A DNA stretch of 64,000 nt from Actinokineospora pegani. GTDB lineage: Bacteria; Actinomycetota; Actinomycetes; Mycobacteriales; Pseudonocardiaceae. Shown here one piece after another: positions 52,669 to 64,000 of this stretch. The notes below the pieces were generated by a model. That model had not been told where the DNA came from, searched no databases, and was given only the letters and a program-made list of their open reading frames with translations. How positions within the stretch are numbered: the first letter of the stretch is position 1; each line of letters starts with the position of its first letter. Location of the stretch: assembly GCF_009745975.1 (NCBI RefSeq), contig NZ_WHOL01000126.1, positions 121,409-185,408 of the forward strand, read 5' to 3'. Both the position numbers and the translations under genes were made by a program.

Positions 52669-53862
52669 ATGACCGACTTCGACCACGCCGCGGTCCACGC
52701 GCTCGCGGACGAGCGCCTGGACTGGCGTTCGCGCTCCCTGCCCGCGGGCCTGTCCGGCCTGACCGTCGCCGAGGCGGTGGCCCGGCGCCCCGACCTGCGG
52801 GACTTCCCCGGGCCCGTCGTCGCCCTGGACGCGGCGGACCTGGAGCACAACACCGCGGCGATGGCGCGGTGGTGCGCGCGCCGGGACCTGTCGCTGGCCC
52901 CGCACGGGAAGACCTCGATGGCGCCAGCGCTGTTCGCCCGCCAGCTCGCGGCCGGGGCGTGGGGGATCACCGTGGCCACGGCCGCCCAGGCGCGGGTGTG
53001 CCGCGAGTTCGGCGTGGGCCGGGTGCTGCTGGCCAACCAGCTCGTCGACCCGGCGGGGTTGGCGTGGCTGCGCGCGGAGCTGGACCGGGAACCGTTCCAC
53101 TTCCTGTGCTGGGTGGATTCCGCCGCGACGGTGGAGATCTTGGCCGAGGGGCTGGGCGGGCGCGCGGTGGACGTGCTGGTCGAGATGGGCTCACCCGGCG
53201 GGCGGACGGGCGCGCGGACGGTGGCCGAGGGGCTGGCGGTGGCCTCGGCCGTGCGCTCGGCCGGGCTGCGGCTGGCGGGCGTCGGCGGTTACGAGGGCCC
53301 GGCGAAGGACGTCGTGGCCTACCTGGGGGCCCTGCGCGAGCTGGCGGAGGCGCTGCGGCCATCGATCGACGGGGAGATGGTCGTGACCGCGGGCGGCAGC
53401 ACGCACTTCGACGAGGTCGCGCGCACCCTGCCCGGCCCGTGGCGCACGGTCCTGCGGTCGGGCGCCTACATCGCCCACGACGACGGCCACTACGCCGCGG
53501 CCACCCCGCACACCCGGGACGCGGACGCCCCCGTCCTGCGGTCGGCCTGGCGGGTGTGGGCCCAGGTGCACTCGCTCCCCGAGCCGGGCCGGGCGATCCT
53601 GGGCGCGGGCAAGCGCGACCTGCCCCAGGACCTGGGCCTGCCCCGCCCGCTGCACACCCGCGAGGGCATCCCCGTCGACGGCGAGGTCACCGCCCTGGAC
53701 GACCAGCACGCCTACCTGGCGACCGGGACCGAGCTGCGCGTCGGCGAGTGGGTGCGGCTGGGGATCTCGCACCCGTGCACCCTGTTCGACCGCACGACGC
53801 TGATCCCGGTCGTGGCCGAGGACGGCATCACGGTGGTGGACCTGCTCCGGACCTTCTTCTGA
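52669..53862 (+). CDS. D-threonine aldolase / D-serine dehydratase-like PLP enzyme
   Basis: A 397-residue fold-type III PLP enzyme. The alanine-racemase-like barrel (~40-280) begins PVVALDAADLEHN and has the PLP lysine in APHGKTSMAP (~83-86). A C-terminal beta domain (~285-397) carries the metal-ligand region SHPCTLFDR. Relatives are annotated amino-acid deaminase or D-threonine aldolase. It lies just upstream of the DasR-controlled transporter operon but has no DasR site of its own. Confidence 0.85.
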   Translation: MTDFDHAAVHALADERLDWRSRSLPAGLSGLTVAEAVARRPDLRDFPGPVVALDAADLEHNTAAMARWCARRDLSLAPHGKTSMAPALFARQLAAGAWGITVATAAQARVCREFGVGRVLLANQLVDPAGLAWLRAELDREPFHFLCWVDSAATVEILAEGLGGRAVDVLVEMGSPGGRTGARTVAEGLAVASAVRSAGLRLAGVGGYEGPAKDVVAYLGALRELAEALRPSIDGEMVVTAGGSTHFDEVARTLPGPWRTVLRSGAYIAHDDGHYAAATPHTRDADAPVLRSAWRVWAQVHSLPEPGRAILGAGKRDLPQDLGLPRPLHTREGIPVDGEVTALDDQHAYLATGTELRVGEWVRLGISHPCTLFDRTTLIPVVAEDGITVVDLLRTFF

Positions 53863-53917
53863 GCACACCGGGAAGCTGCCATTCGGCCCAAGCTCGCGGC
53901 CCGGGACCACCGCTGTC

Positions 53918-53923
53918 TTGACA
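53918..53923 (+). promoter_or_regulatory. -35 element of the das-like operon
   Basis: TTGACA, a perfect -35, lies 32 bases upstream of the DasR operator; a clear -10 is not seen (CACGCT or TAACCC are candidates). Confidence 0.4.
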
Positions 53924-53954
53924 ACCCTCAGACCCGGCGGCCACGCTAACCCGC

Positions 53955-53970
53955 AATGGTCTAAACCACT
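53955..53970. promoter_or_regulatory. DasR-type operator (dre)
   Basis: AATGGTCTAAACCACT matches the Streptomyces DasR site ACTGGTCTAGACCACT at 14 of 16 positions and keeps the TGGTCTA-ACCA core. It lies 27 bases before the start of the binding-protein gene, so DasR should repress the operon until glucosamine-6-phosphate-type effectors release it. Confidence 0.85.
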
Positions 53971-53996
53971 GTGTGGTCCTGCGAAGGGTGCCGGTC

Positions 53997-55292
53997 GTGA
54001 GAGTTCGATCGAGGTCTTGGGTGAGCGGGGTCGCGCTGGCGGCCACGACGGCGTTGGCCCTGTCCGGGTGCGCGGGCTCCTCGGGCAGCGGCGGGCAGGG
54101 AGGCGGCGGACCGCGCACGCTGACGGTGTGGCTGATGAACGGCTCCGCGCCCACGGCGCTGACCGACGCGCTGCACAAGGAGTTCTCCGACAGCCACCCC
54201 GGTGTCACCGTGAACTACGAGATCCAGCAGTGGAACGGCATCCAGGACAAGCTGACCACCGCGCTGGCGGGCAACGACGCCCCCGACATCATCGAGATCG
54301 GCAACACCCAGGCCCCCAAGTTCGCCGCCGCGGGCGTCCTGGCCGACCTGACCGCCGACACCGCGCGCCTCAGCGGCGACCAGTGGCTCGAATCGCTCAA
54401 GGCCTCCGGGCAGTGGGACGGCAAGCAGTACGCGGTGCCCTTCTACGCCGCCAACCGCGAGGTGCTCTACCGCGAGGACATGTTCGAGCAGGCCGGGATC
54501 GCCGCCCCGCCGACCTCGCGGCAGCAGTGGCTCGACGCGATCGGCGCGCTGCGGGCGGAGTTCGGCTCCGACCCCGACTTCCAGGCCCTCTACCTGCCCG
54601 GCCAGAACTGGTACGCGCTGCTGTCGTTCATCTACGACGAGGGCGGCGACCTGGCCCGGCAGGACGGCACGGCGTTCACCGCGACTGTCGACTCCCCGCA
54701 GGCCAAGGCCGGGCTCGAGTTCTACGGGCAGCTCGTCGAGGCGTCCGGGACCAAAGCCCCCAAGGACGCCGACGAGCAGACCCCCGAGCAGGCGGGCATC
54801 TACGGCGGCGGCAAGGTCGCGATGATGATCGGCCTGCCCTGGGAGGTCGCCACCGCGGCCAAGACCGACCCGGGGCTGACCGAGCTGACCTCCGCGTTCC
54901 CCATCCCGTCGAAGACCGCCGGTGAGCCCGCCCCGGTCTTCCAGGGCGGCTCGAACCTCGCCGTCCCGGCCAACTCCGCGGACCAGGACCTGGCCAGGGA
55001 CTACCTGGCCCTGATGACCAGCGCCAGGTACCAGGGCGAGCTGGCCGAGGCGGGGATGATCCCGGGCGCCTCCACCGACACCTCCGCGCTGGAGGCCGAC
55101 CCGGTCAACGCCGCGATGGCCGCCGCCGCCAAGAAGGGCAGGTCCGTCCCCGCCACCCCGGGCTGGGCGAGCATCGAGGCCGGGCAGAACCCGCTCAAGG
55201 ACATGCTCACCGCCTACCTGACCGGCGCCAAGGACATCACCGCCGCCACGGACGACGCCAACGCCGCGCTCAACAAGGCCTTCGGCGGCTGA
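53997..55292 (+). CDS. dasA: chitooligosaccharide ABC transporter binding lipoprotein (DasA/NgcE-like)
   Basis: A 431-residue extracellular solute-binding protein family 1 member with signal peptide and lipobox LALSGCAG (Cys ~25), then TLTVWLMNGS, NGIQDKLTTALAGNDAPDII and LPWEV. The DasR operator and the downstream permeases, hexosaminidase and chitinase point to N,N'-diacetylchitobiose or GlcNAc as ligand. The symbol rests on context, not on direct identity. GTG at 53997 has GAAGGG upstream; GTG codons at 53973 and 53988 are in frame. Confidence 0.85.
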   Translation: MRVRSRSWVSGVALAATTALALSGCAGSSGSGGQGGGGPRTLTVWLMNGSAPTALTDALHKEFSDSHPGVTVNYEIQQWNGIQDKLTTALAGNDAPDIIEIGNTQAPKFAAAGVLADLTADTARLSGDQWLESLKASGQWDGKQYAVPFYAANREVLYREDMFEQAGIAAPPTSRQQWLDAIGALRAEFGSDPDFQALYLPGQNWYALLSFIYDEGGDLARQDGTAFTATVDSPQAKAGLEFYGQLVEASGTKAPKDADEQTPEQAGIYGGGKVAMMIGLPWEVATAAKTDPGLTELTSAFPIPSKTAGEPAPVFQGGSNLAVPANSADQDLARDYLALMTSARYQGELAEAGMIPGASTDTSALEADPVNAAMAAAAKKGRSVPATPGWASIEAGQNPLKDMLTAYLTGAKDITAATDDANAALNKAFGG

Positions 55293-55294
55293 GC

Positions 55295-56257
55295 GTGGCC
55301 ACCCCGACGACCGCCGCGCCGCCCCGGGACACCCCTGGGGCGGGGCGGCGCCGCCCCCGCGCCGCCCTGGGCGAGCCGGCCGTCCCGTACCTGATGCTCG
55401 CCCCCGCGGTCGTGGTCATGCTGGCGCTGCTGGCCTGGCCCGCGGTGCAGGTGCTGGGGATCAGCTTCCGCAAGCTCGACCTGGGCGAACTGGTGCGCGG
55501 CGAGGTCGTCTGGGTGGGCTTCGACAACTACGCCGAAATCCTCACCGACCCGGTGTTCTGGTCGGCCACCGCGCGCACGGTCGTGTTCACCGCCGCCGTC
55601 GTGGCCGCGACGGTCGCGCTCGGCCTGGGCGTCGGCGTCCTCATGCGGCACCTGGGCGCGGTCGTGCGCACGCTGCTGCAGATCAGCCTGGTGCTGGCCT
55701 GGGCGACGCCGATCGTGGCCACCACGACGGTGTTCCAGTGGATGTTCGACCAGGAGTACGGCATCCTCAACAAGACCCTGGTGCTGCTGGGCTTCGACTC
55801 CTTCCAGGGCCACTCCTGGTTCGCCACCGGCGCGAGCACGCTGACCGTGATCGGGCTGCTCGTCCTGTGGCAGGCCACGCCGTTCATCGGCTTCACCCTC
55901 TACGCGGGCCTGGTCACCACCCCGCGCGACCTCTACGAGGCCGCCGCCATCGACGGCGCCTCGCCGTGGCAGGCGTTCCGGGCGGTGAGCTGGCCCTCGC
56001 TGCGGCCGATGCTGACCCTGGTGGCGTTCCTGTCGGTGCTGTGGGACTTCAAGGTCTTCACCCAGGTCTGGGCGATCCGCCAGGGCGGCCCGGACGGATC
56101 GAGCACCACGCTGCCGGTCCTGCTCTACCTCAAGGGCATCTCCGGCAGCCACTTCGGCGTCGCCGCCGCGGTCGCGGTGCTGATGCTGGTCGTGCTGGTC
56201 GCGGTCACCTGGCGCTACCTGCGCCTGCTGGTCCGCTCACCGGAAACGGAGCTGTAG
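55295..56257 (+). CDS. dasB: ABC transporter permease (DasB-like)
   Basis: A 320-residue MalF-type permease with six hydrophobic segments and the cytoplasmic EAA loop EAAAIDGASPWQAFRAVSWP (~215-234) that contacts the ATPase. It starts two bases after the binding-protein stop and ends directly at the second permease. No ATPase gene is present; in the das system the shared ATPase MsiK is encoded elsewhere. Confidence 0.9.
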   Translation: MATPTTAAPPRDTPGAGRRRPRAALGEPAVPYLMLAPAVVVMLALLAWPAVQVLGISFRKLDLGELVRGEVVWVGFDNYAEILTDPVFWSATARTVVFTAAVVAATVALGLGVGVLMRHLGAVVRTLLQISLVLAWATPIVATTTVFQWMFDQEYGILNKTLVLLGFDSFQGHSWFATGASTLTVIGLLVLWQATPFIGFTLYAGLVTTPRDLYEAAAIDGASPWQAFRAVSWPSLRPMLTLVAFLSVLWDFKVFTQVWAIRQGGPDGSSTTLPVLLYLKGISGSHFGVAAAVAVLMLVVLVAVTWRYLRLLVRSPETEL

Positions 56258-57088
56258 ATGCGGACGACGCGCGCGCAGCGGTTCTGGGTCTCGGCGCTCG
56301 GCCTGGTCGTCGCCGCGATCTTCTTCTTCCCCACCTACTGGATGCTGACCACCGCGCTCAAGACGCCCGGCCAGGTCCTCTCCCCCGCCTACGACCTCGT
56401 CCCGCTCAGCGTCACCCTGGTCAACTTCGCCTCCGCGCTGGGCAAGGCGGGCTTCCTGAGCTTCCTGGTGAACAGCCTGGTCGTCACCCTGGGGTCGGTG
56501 GCCTGCGCGCTCGCCGCCGGGCTGCTGGCCGCAGTCCCGCTGGCGCGCATGCGCTTCCACGGCCGCAGGGGGTTCCTGCTGCTGGTCCTCGTCGCGCAAC
56601 TGGCCCCGCTCGAGGCGCTGTTCGTGCCGATGTACCTGATCATGCGCGACGCCGACCTGCTCAACAGCCTCGCCGGGCTGCTGCTGGTGTACGTGGCGTT
56701 CACGCTGCCGTTCACCGTGTGGACGCTGCGCGGGTTCGTCAAGGGCATCCCGGTCGAGCTGGACGAGGCGGCGATGGTCGACGGCTGCGGCCGGTGGGGC
56801 GTGTTCCGCCGGATCACGCTGCCGCTGCTGGGCCCGGGCCTGGTGTCGACCTCGGTGTTCAGCTTCGTCACCGCGTGGAACGAGTTCCTGTACGCGCTGG
56901 TGTTCCTGCGCGACGTCGACAAGCAGACCCTGCCGGTGTGGCTGTCGTCGTTCAAGACCGCGTTCGGCACCGACTGGGGCGGCGTCATGGCCGCCTCCGT
57001 GGTCTACGCGATCCCCGCGCTGGTGTTCTTCGTCCTGGTCCGCCGCAGACTGCTCAGCGGCGGCGTCAGTGGAGCGGTGAAGGGGTGA
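56258..57088 (+). CDS. dasC: ABC transporter permease (DasC-like)
   Basis: A 276-residue MalG-type permease with six hydrophobic segments and the EAA loop DEAAMVDGCGRWGVFRRITLP (split as DEAAMVDGCG and FRRITLP, ~168-188). It pairs with the preceding permease to form the membrane channel. Its TGA overlaps the GTG of the hexosaminidase gene. Confidence 0.9.
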   Translation: MRTTRAQRFWVSALGLVVAAIFFFPTYWMLTTALKTPGQVLSPAYDLVPLSVTLVNFASALGKAGFLSFLVNSLVVTLGSVACALAAGLLAAVPLARMRFHGRRGFLLLVLVAQLAPLEALFVPMYLIMRDADLLNSLAGLLLVYVAFTLPFTVWTLRGFVKGIPVELDEAAMVDGCGRWGVFRRITLPLLGPGLVSTSVFSFVTAWNEFLYALVFLRDVDKQTLPVWLSSFKTAFGTDWGGVMAASVVYAIPALVFFVLVRRRLLSGGVSGAVKG

Positions 57089-58545
57089 CGGTGTCCGTCG
57101 AGAGGCTGGCCGAAGCGGTGCTGCTGCCCGGGTTCGCGGGCACGTCGGCCCCGGACTGGGTGCTGTCGCGGCTGGCCGGCGGCCTGGGCGGCGTGGTGCT
57201 GTTCGGGCGCAACGTCGTCACCGACGAGCAGGTCGGCGCGCTGTGCGCCCAGCTCCGCGCGACCCGGCCGGACGTGGTGGTCGGCATCGACGAGGAGGGC
57301 GGCGACGTCACCCGCCTCGACGCGGCCACCGCCACCCGGCTGCCCGGCCCGCTGGCGCTCGGCGCGGCGGGCGACCCGCGCCTGACCGAGCGCGCCGGGT
57401 CCGAGCTGGGCGCGCGGCTGGCCGCCTGCGGCGTCACCCTCGACCTCGCCCCGTGCGCCGACCTGGCGCTGACCCCGGACGACCCGATCATCGGCGTGCG
57501 CGCGTTCGGCTCCGACCCGCACACCGCGGCCGCGCACGTCGCCGCCTACGTGCGCGGGTTGCAGGGGCACGGCGTCGCCGCCTGCGCCAAGCACTTCCCC
57601 GGCCACGGCGCGTCCACATCGGACTCCCACCACGAGCTGCCCGTGCTGCCGCGCACCGCCGGGCAGCTCCACGCGGTGGAGCTGGTGCCGTTCCGCGCGG
57701 CGATCGCGGCTGGCGTGCGGTCGGTCATGACCGGGCACCTCGTCGTCCCCGAGTGGGGGCCCGACGCCGCCACGGTCAACGCCACCGCGATCCGGACTGT
57801 CCTGCGCGGCGAGCTGGGCTTCACCGGGACCGTGGTCACCGACGCGCTGGAGATGGGCGCGCTCGCCGGGCGCCTGGGCGACGCCCGCGGCCTCGCCTCC
57901 GCCGCCGTCCGCGCGCTCAAAGCCGGGGCCGACGCGCTGTGCGTGGGCGGCGAGGTCAGCGACGCCGAGGCGGTCGCGGCGGTCGTCGACGCGATCGTGG
58001 CCGGGGTCCGCACCGGGGAACTGACCGAGGAGCGCCTCGCCGAGGCCGCCGAGCGCACCCGCGCCCTGGGCGCGCCGCCCACCGGGGGCCCGTGGACCGA
58101 GGACCCCGAGCTGGGCATGGCGATCGCCCGCCGCGCACTGCGCACCCGGGGCCTGCCCGCGCTGTCCGGCGGGCCGCTCGTGCTCGACGTCGAGGTGGCG
58201 CCGACGATCGTCGCCGGTCCGGTGCCGTGGGGGCTGGGCGCGCACGTGCGCGAGCTGGCCCCGCTGACCGAGGTCGTGCGCGTCGACCCGGTCGACCCCG
58301 GCGCGGTCGTCGAGCTGGCCGCCGCGCGCGGCGAGGTCGTCGTCGCCACCCGCGACGCCCACCGCCACCCCGAGGTCGCCGCCCTGGTGCGCGCGCTGGT
58401 CGCCGCCGTGCCCGTCGTGGTGCAGGTGGAGACCGGCGTGCCCGGCGCCGACCTGGGCGCGACCGGGCGCGTGGACACCTTCGGCGCCTCATGGTCGAGC
58501 CTGCGCGCCGCGGCCGAGGCGGTGGTCACCGCGTCAGCCCCCTAG
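57085..58545 (+). CDS. dasD: GH3 beta-N-acetylhexosaminidase (DasD/NagZ-like)
   Basis: A 486-residue cytoplasmic GH3 enzyme. The NagZ signature KHFPGHGASTSDSHHELP (~169-186) includes the His of the Asp-His dyad, and the nucleophile is Asp in VVTDALEMG (~251). After the barrel (~1-330) there is a short second domain. It should release GlcNAc from imported chitobiose. GTG at 57085 overlaps the permease stop; GTG at 57091 has AAGGGG at better spacing and may be the true start. Confidence 0.9.
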   Translation: MTVSVERLAEAVLLPGFAGTSAPDWVLSRLAGGLGGVVLFGRNVVTDEQVGALCAQLRATRPDVVVGIDEEGGDVTRLDAATATRLPGPLALGAAGDPRLTERAGSELGARLAACGVTLDLAPCADLALTPDDPIIGVRAFGSDPHTAAAHVAAYVRGLQGHGVAACAKHFPGHGASTSDSHHELPVLPRTAGQLHAVELVPFRAAIAAGVRSVMTGHLVVPEWGPDAATVNATAIRTVLRGELGFTGTVVTDALEMGALAGRLGDARGLASAAVRALKAGADALCVGGEVSDAEAVAAVVDAIVAGVRTGELTEERLAEAAERTRALGAPPTGGPWTEDPELGMAIARRALRTRGLPALSGGPLVLDVEVAPTIVAGPVPWGLGAHVRELAPLTEVVRVDPVDPGAVVELAAARGEVVVATRDAHRHPEVAALVRALVAAVPVVVQVETGVPGADLGATGRVDTFGASWSSLRAAAEAVVTASAP

Positions 58546-58626
58546 CCGTCGGCGTTCGCCGGTCCCAGGTGAGCGCCGCGGCCCGGGCAGTCCCGCCCGG
58601 GTCCCCTGCAACAGCCGAGGTGACAC

Positions 58627-59835
<1,209 letters not shown>

Positions 59836-59855
59836 TCCGGGTCCTCGCCAGCGCC

Positions 59856-59894
59856 GTGAGCGGCCGTCCGGTCCGACCCAGGACGGCCGCTCAC
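59856..59894. terminator. terminator after chitinase
   Basis: GTGAGCGGCCGTCC (59856-59869) pairs with 59881-59894 across an 11-base loop. It lies between the convergent chitinase and isochorismatase-like genes. Confidence 0.75.
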
Positions 59895-59912
59895 CCGCGC
59901 GGCGGCTCCCGG

Positions 59913-60455
59913 CTACAGGAGCACACCGAGGAGTTGGCCGATGACCTGCCCCGTGGTCACCGGCGTGGCGCCGTGATCGGCCGCGGCCCGGACCGCCTTG
60001 CGGTGGTCGTCGAGGCAGCGGTCCACCACCGCGTCGGCCACGCAGAACACCTGGACCCCGGCCAGCGCGGGCCCGGCGGCGGACATCAGGCACGCCGCGT
60101 GCGCCCGGATGCCGGTGACCAGGAGCTGGTCGCGGCCGAAGCTGTCGAGGACGTCGCGCAGCCGGGTGAAGTGGTCGCCCGCCAGGTCGGCCAGCCAGTG
60201 CTCACCCGGGCCAGGGCCGCCGTCGAAGCGCACGGCGGAGCGGGCCACCGGCACGCCGAGCTCGTGGCAGGTGGCGCGGAGCTGGTCGAGGTTGTGCGCC
60301 AGGGTCGTCATGGGCTCGACGTCGCGCTCGAGGTCCAGCGGCACGTCGTGCATGAGCAGCAGCGCACGCTGGGCCGACGCCGTCCACGCCGAGGCCCGCT
60401 CGGGCAGCACCGCGGCTGCGGACATGTCGTACGGGTCGGCGACCGGCCGCGTCAT
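59913..60455 (-). CDS. shortened isochorismatase-like cysteine hydrolase
   Basis: A 180-residue protein of the EntB/DhbB isochorismatase type. The N terminus keeps WTASAQRALLLMHDV with its catalytic Asp, and the C-terminal half keeps RDQLLVTGIRAHAACLMSA with the nucleophile Cys. The intervening loop that normally holds the catalytic lysine (KWRYSAF in EntB) is shortened and reads GDHFTRLRDVL, with no lysine. It may have changed activity or be decaying. The ATG lies 24 bases from an iron box, so it should be derepressed on iron starvation. Confidence 0.8.
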   Translation of the reverse strand: MTRPVADPYDMSAAAVLPERASAWTASAQRALLLMHDVPLDLERDVEPMTTLAHNLDQLRATCHELGVPVARSAVRFDGGPGPGEHWLADLAGDHFTRLRDVLDSFGRDQLLVTGIRAHAACLMSAAGPALAGVQVFCVADAVVDRCLDDHRKAVRAAADHGATPVTTGQVIGQLLGVLL

Positions 60456-60478
60456 GGCGAACCCCTCTCATCGGCTAC

Positions 60479-60496
60479 TTAGGCAAGCCTAACTTA
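60479..60496. promoter_or_regulatory. IdeR/DmdR-type iron box
   Basis: TTAGGCAAGCCTAACTTA contains the perfect palindrome TTAGGC-AA-GCCTAA and matches the TTAGGTTAGGCTNACCTAA consensus of iron-dependent IdeR/DmdR repressors in its half sites. It is the only such site noticed in the window. Confidence 0.8.
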
Positions 60497-60567
60497 AGAA
60501 GTTCGTCAACTGAAGACGCAGCCGACGACGTGTCCGCCCTCACGGCCGTTGTCGTGGCCGGAACGTG

Positions 60568-60609
60568 AAAAAGCCCCAGGCCCGAGAACGTGTGTTCTCG
60601 GGCCTGGGG
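60568..60609 (-). terminator. rRNA operon terminator
   Basis: A 16-bp perfect stem (60574-60589 with 60594-60609, loop GTGT in plus orientation) followed on the minus strand by CTTTTTC. It lies ten bases past the 5S rRNA 3' end. Confidence 0.95.
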
Positions 60610-60618
60610 TTAACGTTA

Positions 60619-60737
60619 GTCCGGCGGCGTCCTACTCTCCCACACCGTCTCCAGTGCAGTACCATCGGCGCTGGCAGGCTTAGCTTCCGGGTTCGGAATG
60701 GGACCGGGCGTTTCCCTGCCGCTATGACCGCCGTAAC
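60619..60737 (-). rRNA. rrf: 5S ribosomal RNA
   Basis: On the minus strand the ~118-nt sequence begins GTTACGGCGGTCATAGCGG and ends GACGCCGCCGGAC, with the conserved internal CCCATTCCGAACCCGGAAG. The ends pair with each other. Third gene of the rRNA operon. Confidence 0.97.
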
Positions 60738-60845
60738 ACTATGAAACTGTCCAACCCACCCTCGACGCACCACACAGGGGTGTGGTGGTGGGGTTGTGGT
60801 TGGTGTCTCAGACACCGCACAGTGGATGCGTAGCATTTTTGTAGC
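60738..60845 (-). other. 23S-5S internal spacer
   Basis: About 108 bases without a tRNA. Contains a GTG/CAC-rich short hairpin (CACCACAC...GTGTGGTGG) and the 3' arm of the 23S processing stem (60817-60836). Confidence 0.7.
60817..60836 (-). other. 23S processing stem, 3' arm
   Basis: CGCATCCACTGTGC (minus strand, preceded by ATGCTA) is complementary to GCACAGTGGATGCG preceding the 23S 5' end (63955-63973). The 14-bp perfect plus 5-bp helix would be the RNase III-type processing stalk. Confidence 0.75.
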
Positions 60846-63949
<3,104 letters not shown>

Positions 63950-63954
63950 CAAAG

Positions 63955-63973
63955 ATGCTCGCATCCACTGTGC
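63955..63973 (-). other. 23S processing stem, 5' arm, in 16S-23S spacer
   Basis: GCACAGTGGATGCG-AGCAT (minus strand) pairs with the 3' arm at 60817-60836. The last bases of the window (63950-64000) are the start of the 16S-23S spacer, with the usual GTTTGAGAACTGC sequence. Confidence 0.75.
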
Positions 63974-64000
63974 AGTTCTCAAACACCAACCAGACAACCA

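Noticed and set aside
58546..58626. Search for a DasR site before the chitinase
   Set aside because: No TGGTCTA-like sequence in the 81-base gap; the chitinase may depend on read-through or another regulator.

Overview
The window is very GC-rich actinobacterial chromosome. Gene content points to a Pseudonocardiales-type organism (the Actinokineospora/Saccharothrix/Actinosynnema neighbourhood; this is an inference from content, not a database match). Signs are the frequent GTG starts and 4-nt GTGA/ATGA stop-start overlaps, a conservon (cvnABCD), a WhiJ-like XRE-DUF5753 regulator with DUF397 partners, DUF3558 and Imm1 proteins, an F420-type oxidoreductase, DasR- and IdeR-type operators, and the 3' part of an rRNA operon (complete 23S and 5S, minus strand) at the right edge.

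Layout. 0.2-8.9 kb: a DUF6292 protein, an MHS-family transporter, an anti-sigma-type ATPase, an ArsR/SRPBCC pair with an AT-rich promoter, a serine hydrolase-histidine kinase-response regulator operon, then hisG with an alpha/beta hydrolase. 8.9-9.8 kb: a decayed tandem copy of the hydrolase 3' end carrying a 377-bp IS4-like remnant. 9.8-23.7 kb: SpoIIE phosphatase/STAS pair, P450/ferredoxin pair, malQ, NmrA-DUF2867 protein, a second STAS protein, a cation exchanger, a CYTH-CHAD protein and an SDR. 23.8-28.7 kb: a cluster of small stress-type proteins (DUF3140, DUF5709, holin/DUF3618/DUF4235, DUF6480) with a carboxylate-amine ligase and an F420-type enzyme; promoter-like GTTT-N14-16-GGG(T/A)A(C/G) sequences suggest SigB/SigF-type control, which fits the STAS, SpoIIE and RsbW-like proteins nearby.

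29-42 kb: beta-phosphoglucomutase/GH65 phosphorylase pair, a lipoprotein lipase, a topoisomerase IB relic, MaoC/MpaB/DUF998 genes, a two-gene CNNM/CBS operon and an indole-prenyltransferase/tryptophanase operon. 42.1-46.8 kb is an accessory island: two broken deaminase-toxin/Imm1 modules flank an intact XRE-DUF5753 regulator with two nearly identical DUF397 genes, followed by an ESX-type helical protein and a DUF3558 lipoprotein. 46.8-50.8 kb is the conservon.

52.7-59.8 kb is a chitin/chitooligosaccharide region: a D-threonine-aldolase-like enzyme, then dasABCD-like ABC transporter plus GH3 hexosaminidase genes behind a 14/16 match to the DasR operator, then a secreted GH18 chitinase. A shortened isochorismatase-like gene with an IdeR-type iron box separates this from the rRNA genes.

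No CRISPR array, integrase or tRNA gene was recognised. Family names were assigned by eye from motifs; no database search was run.
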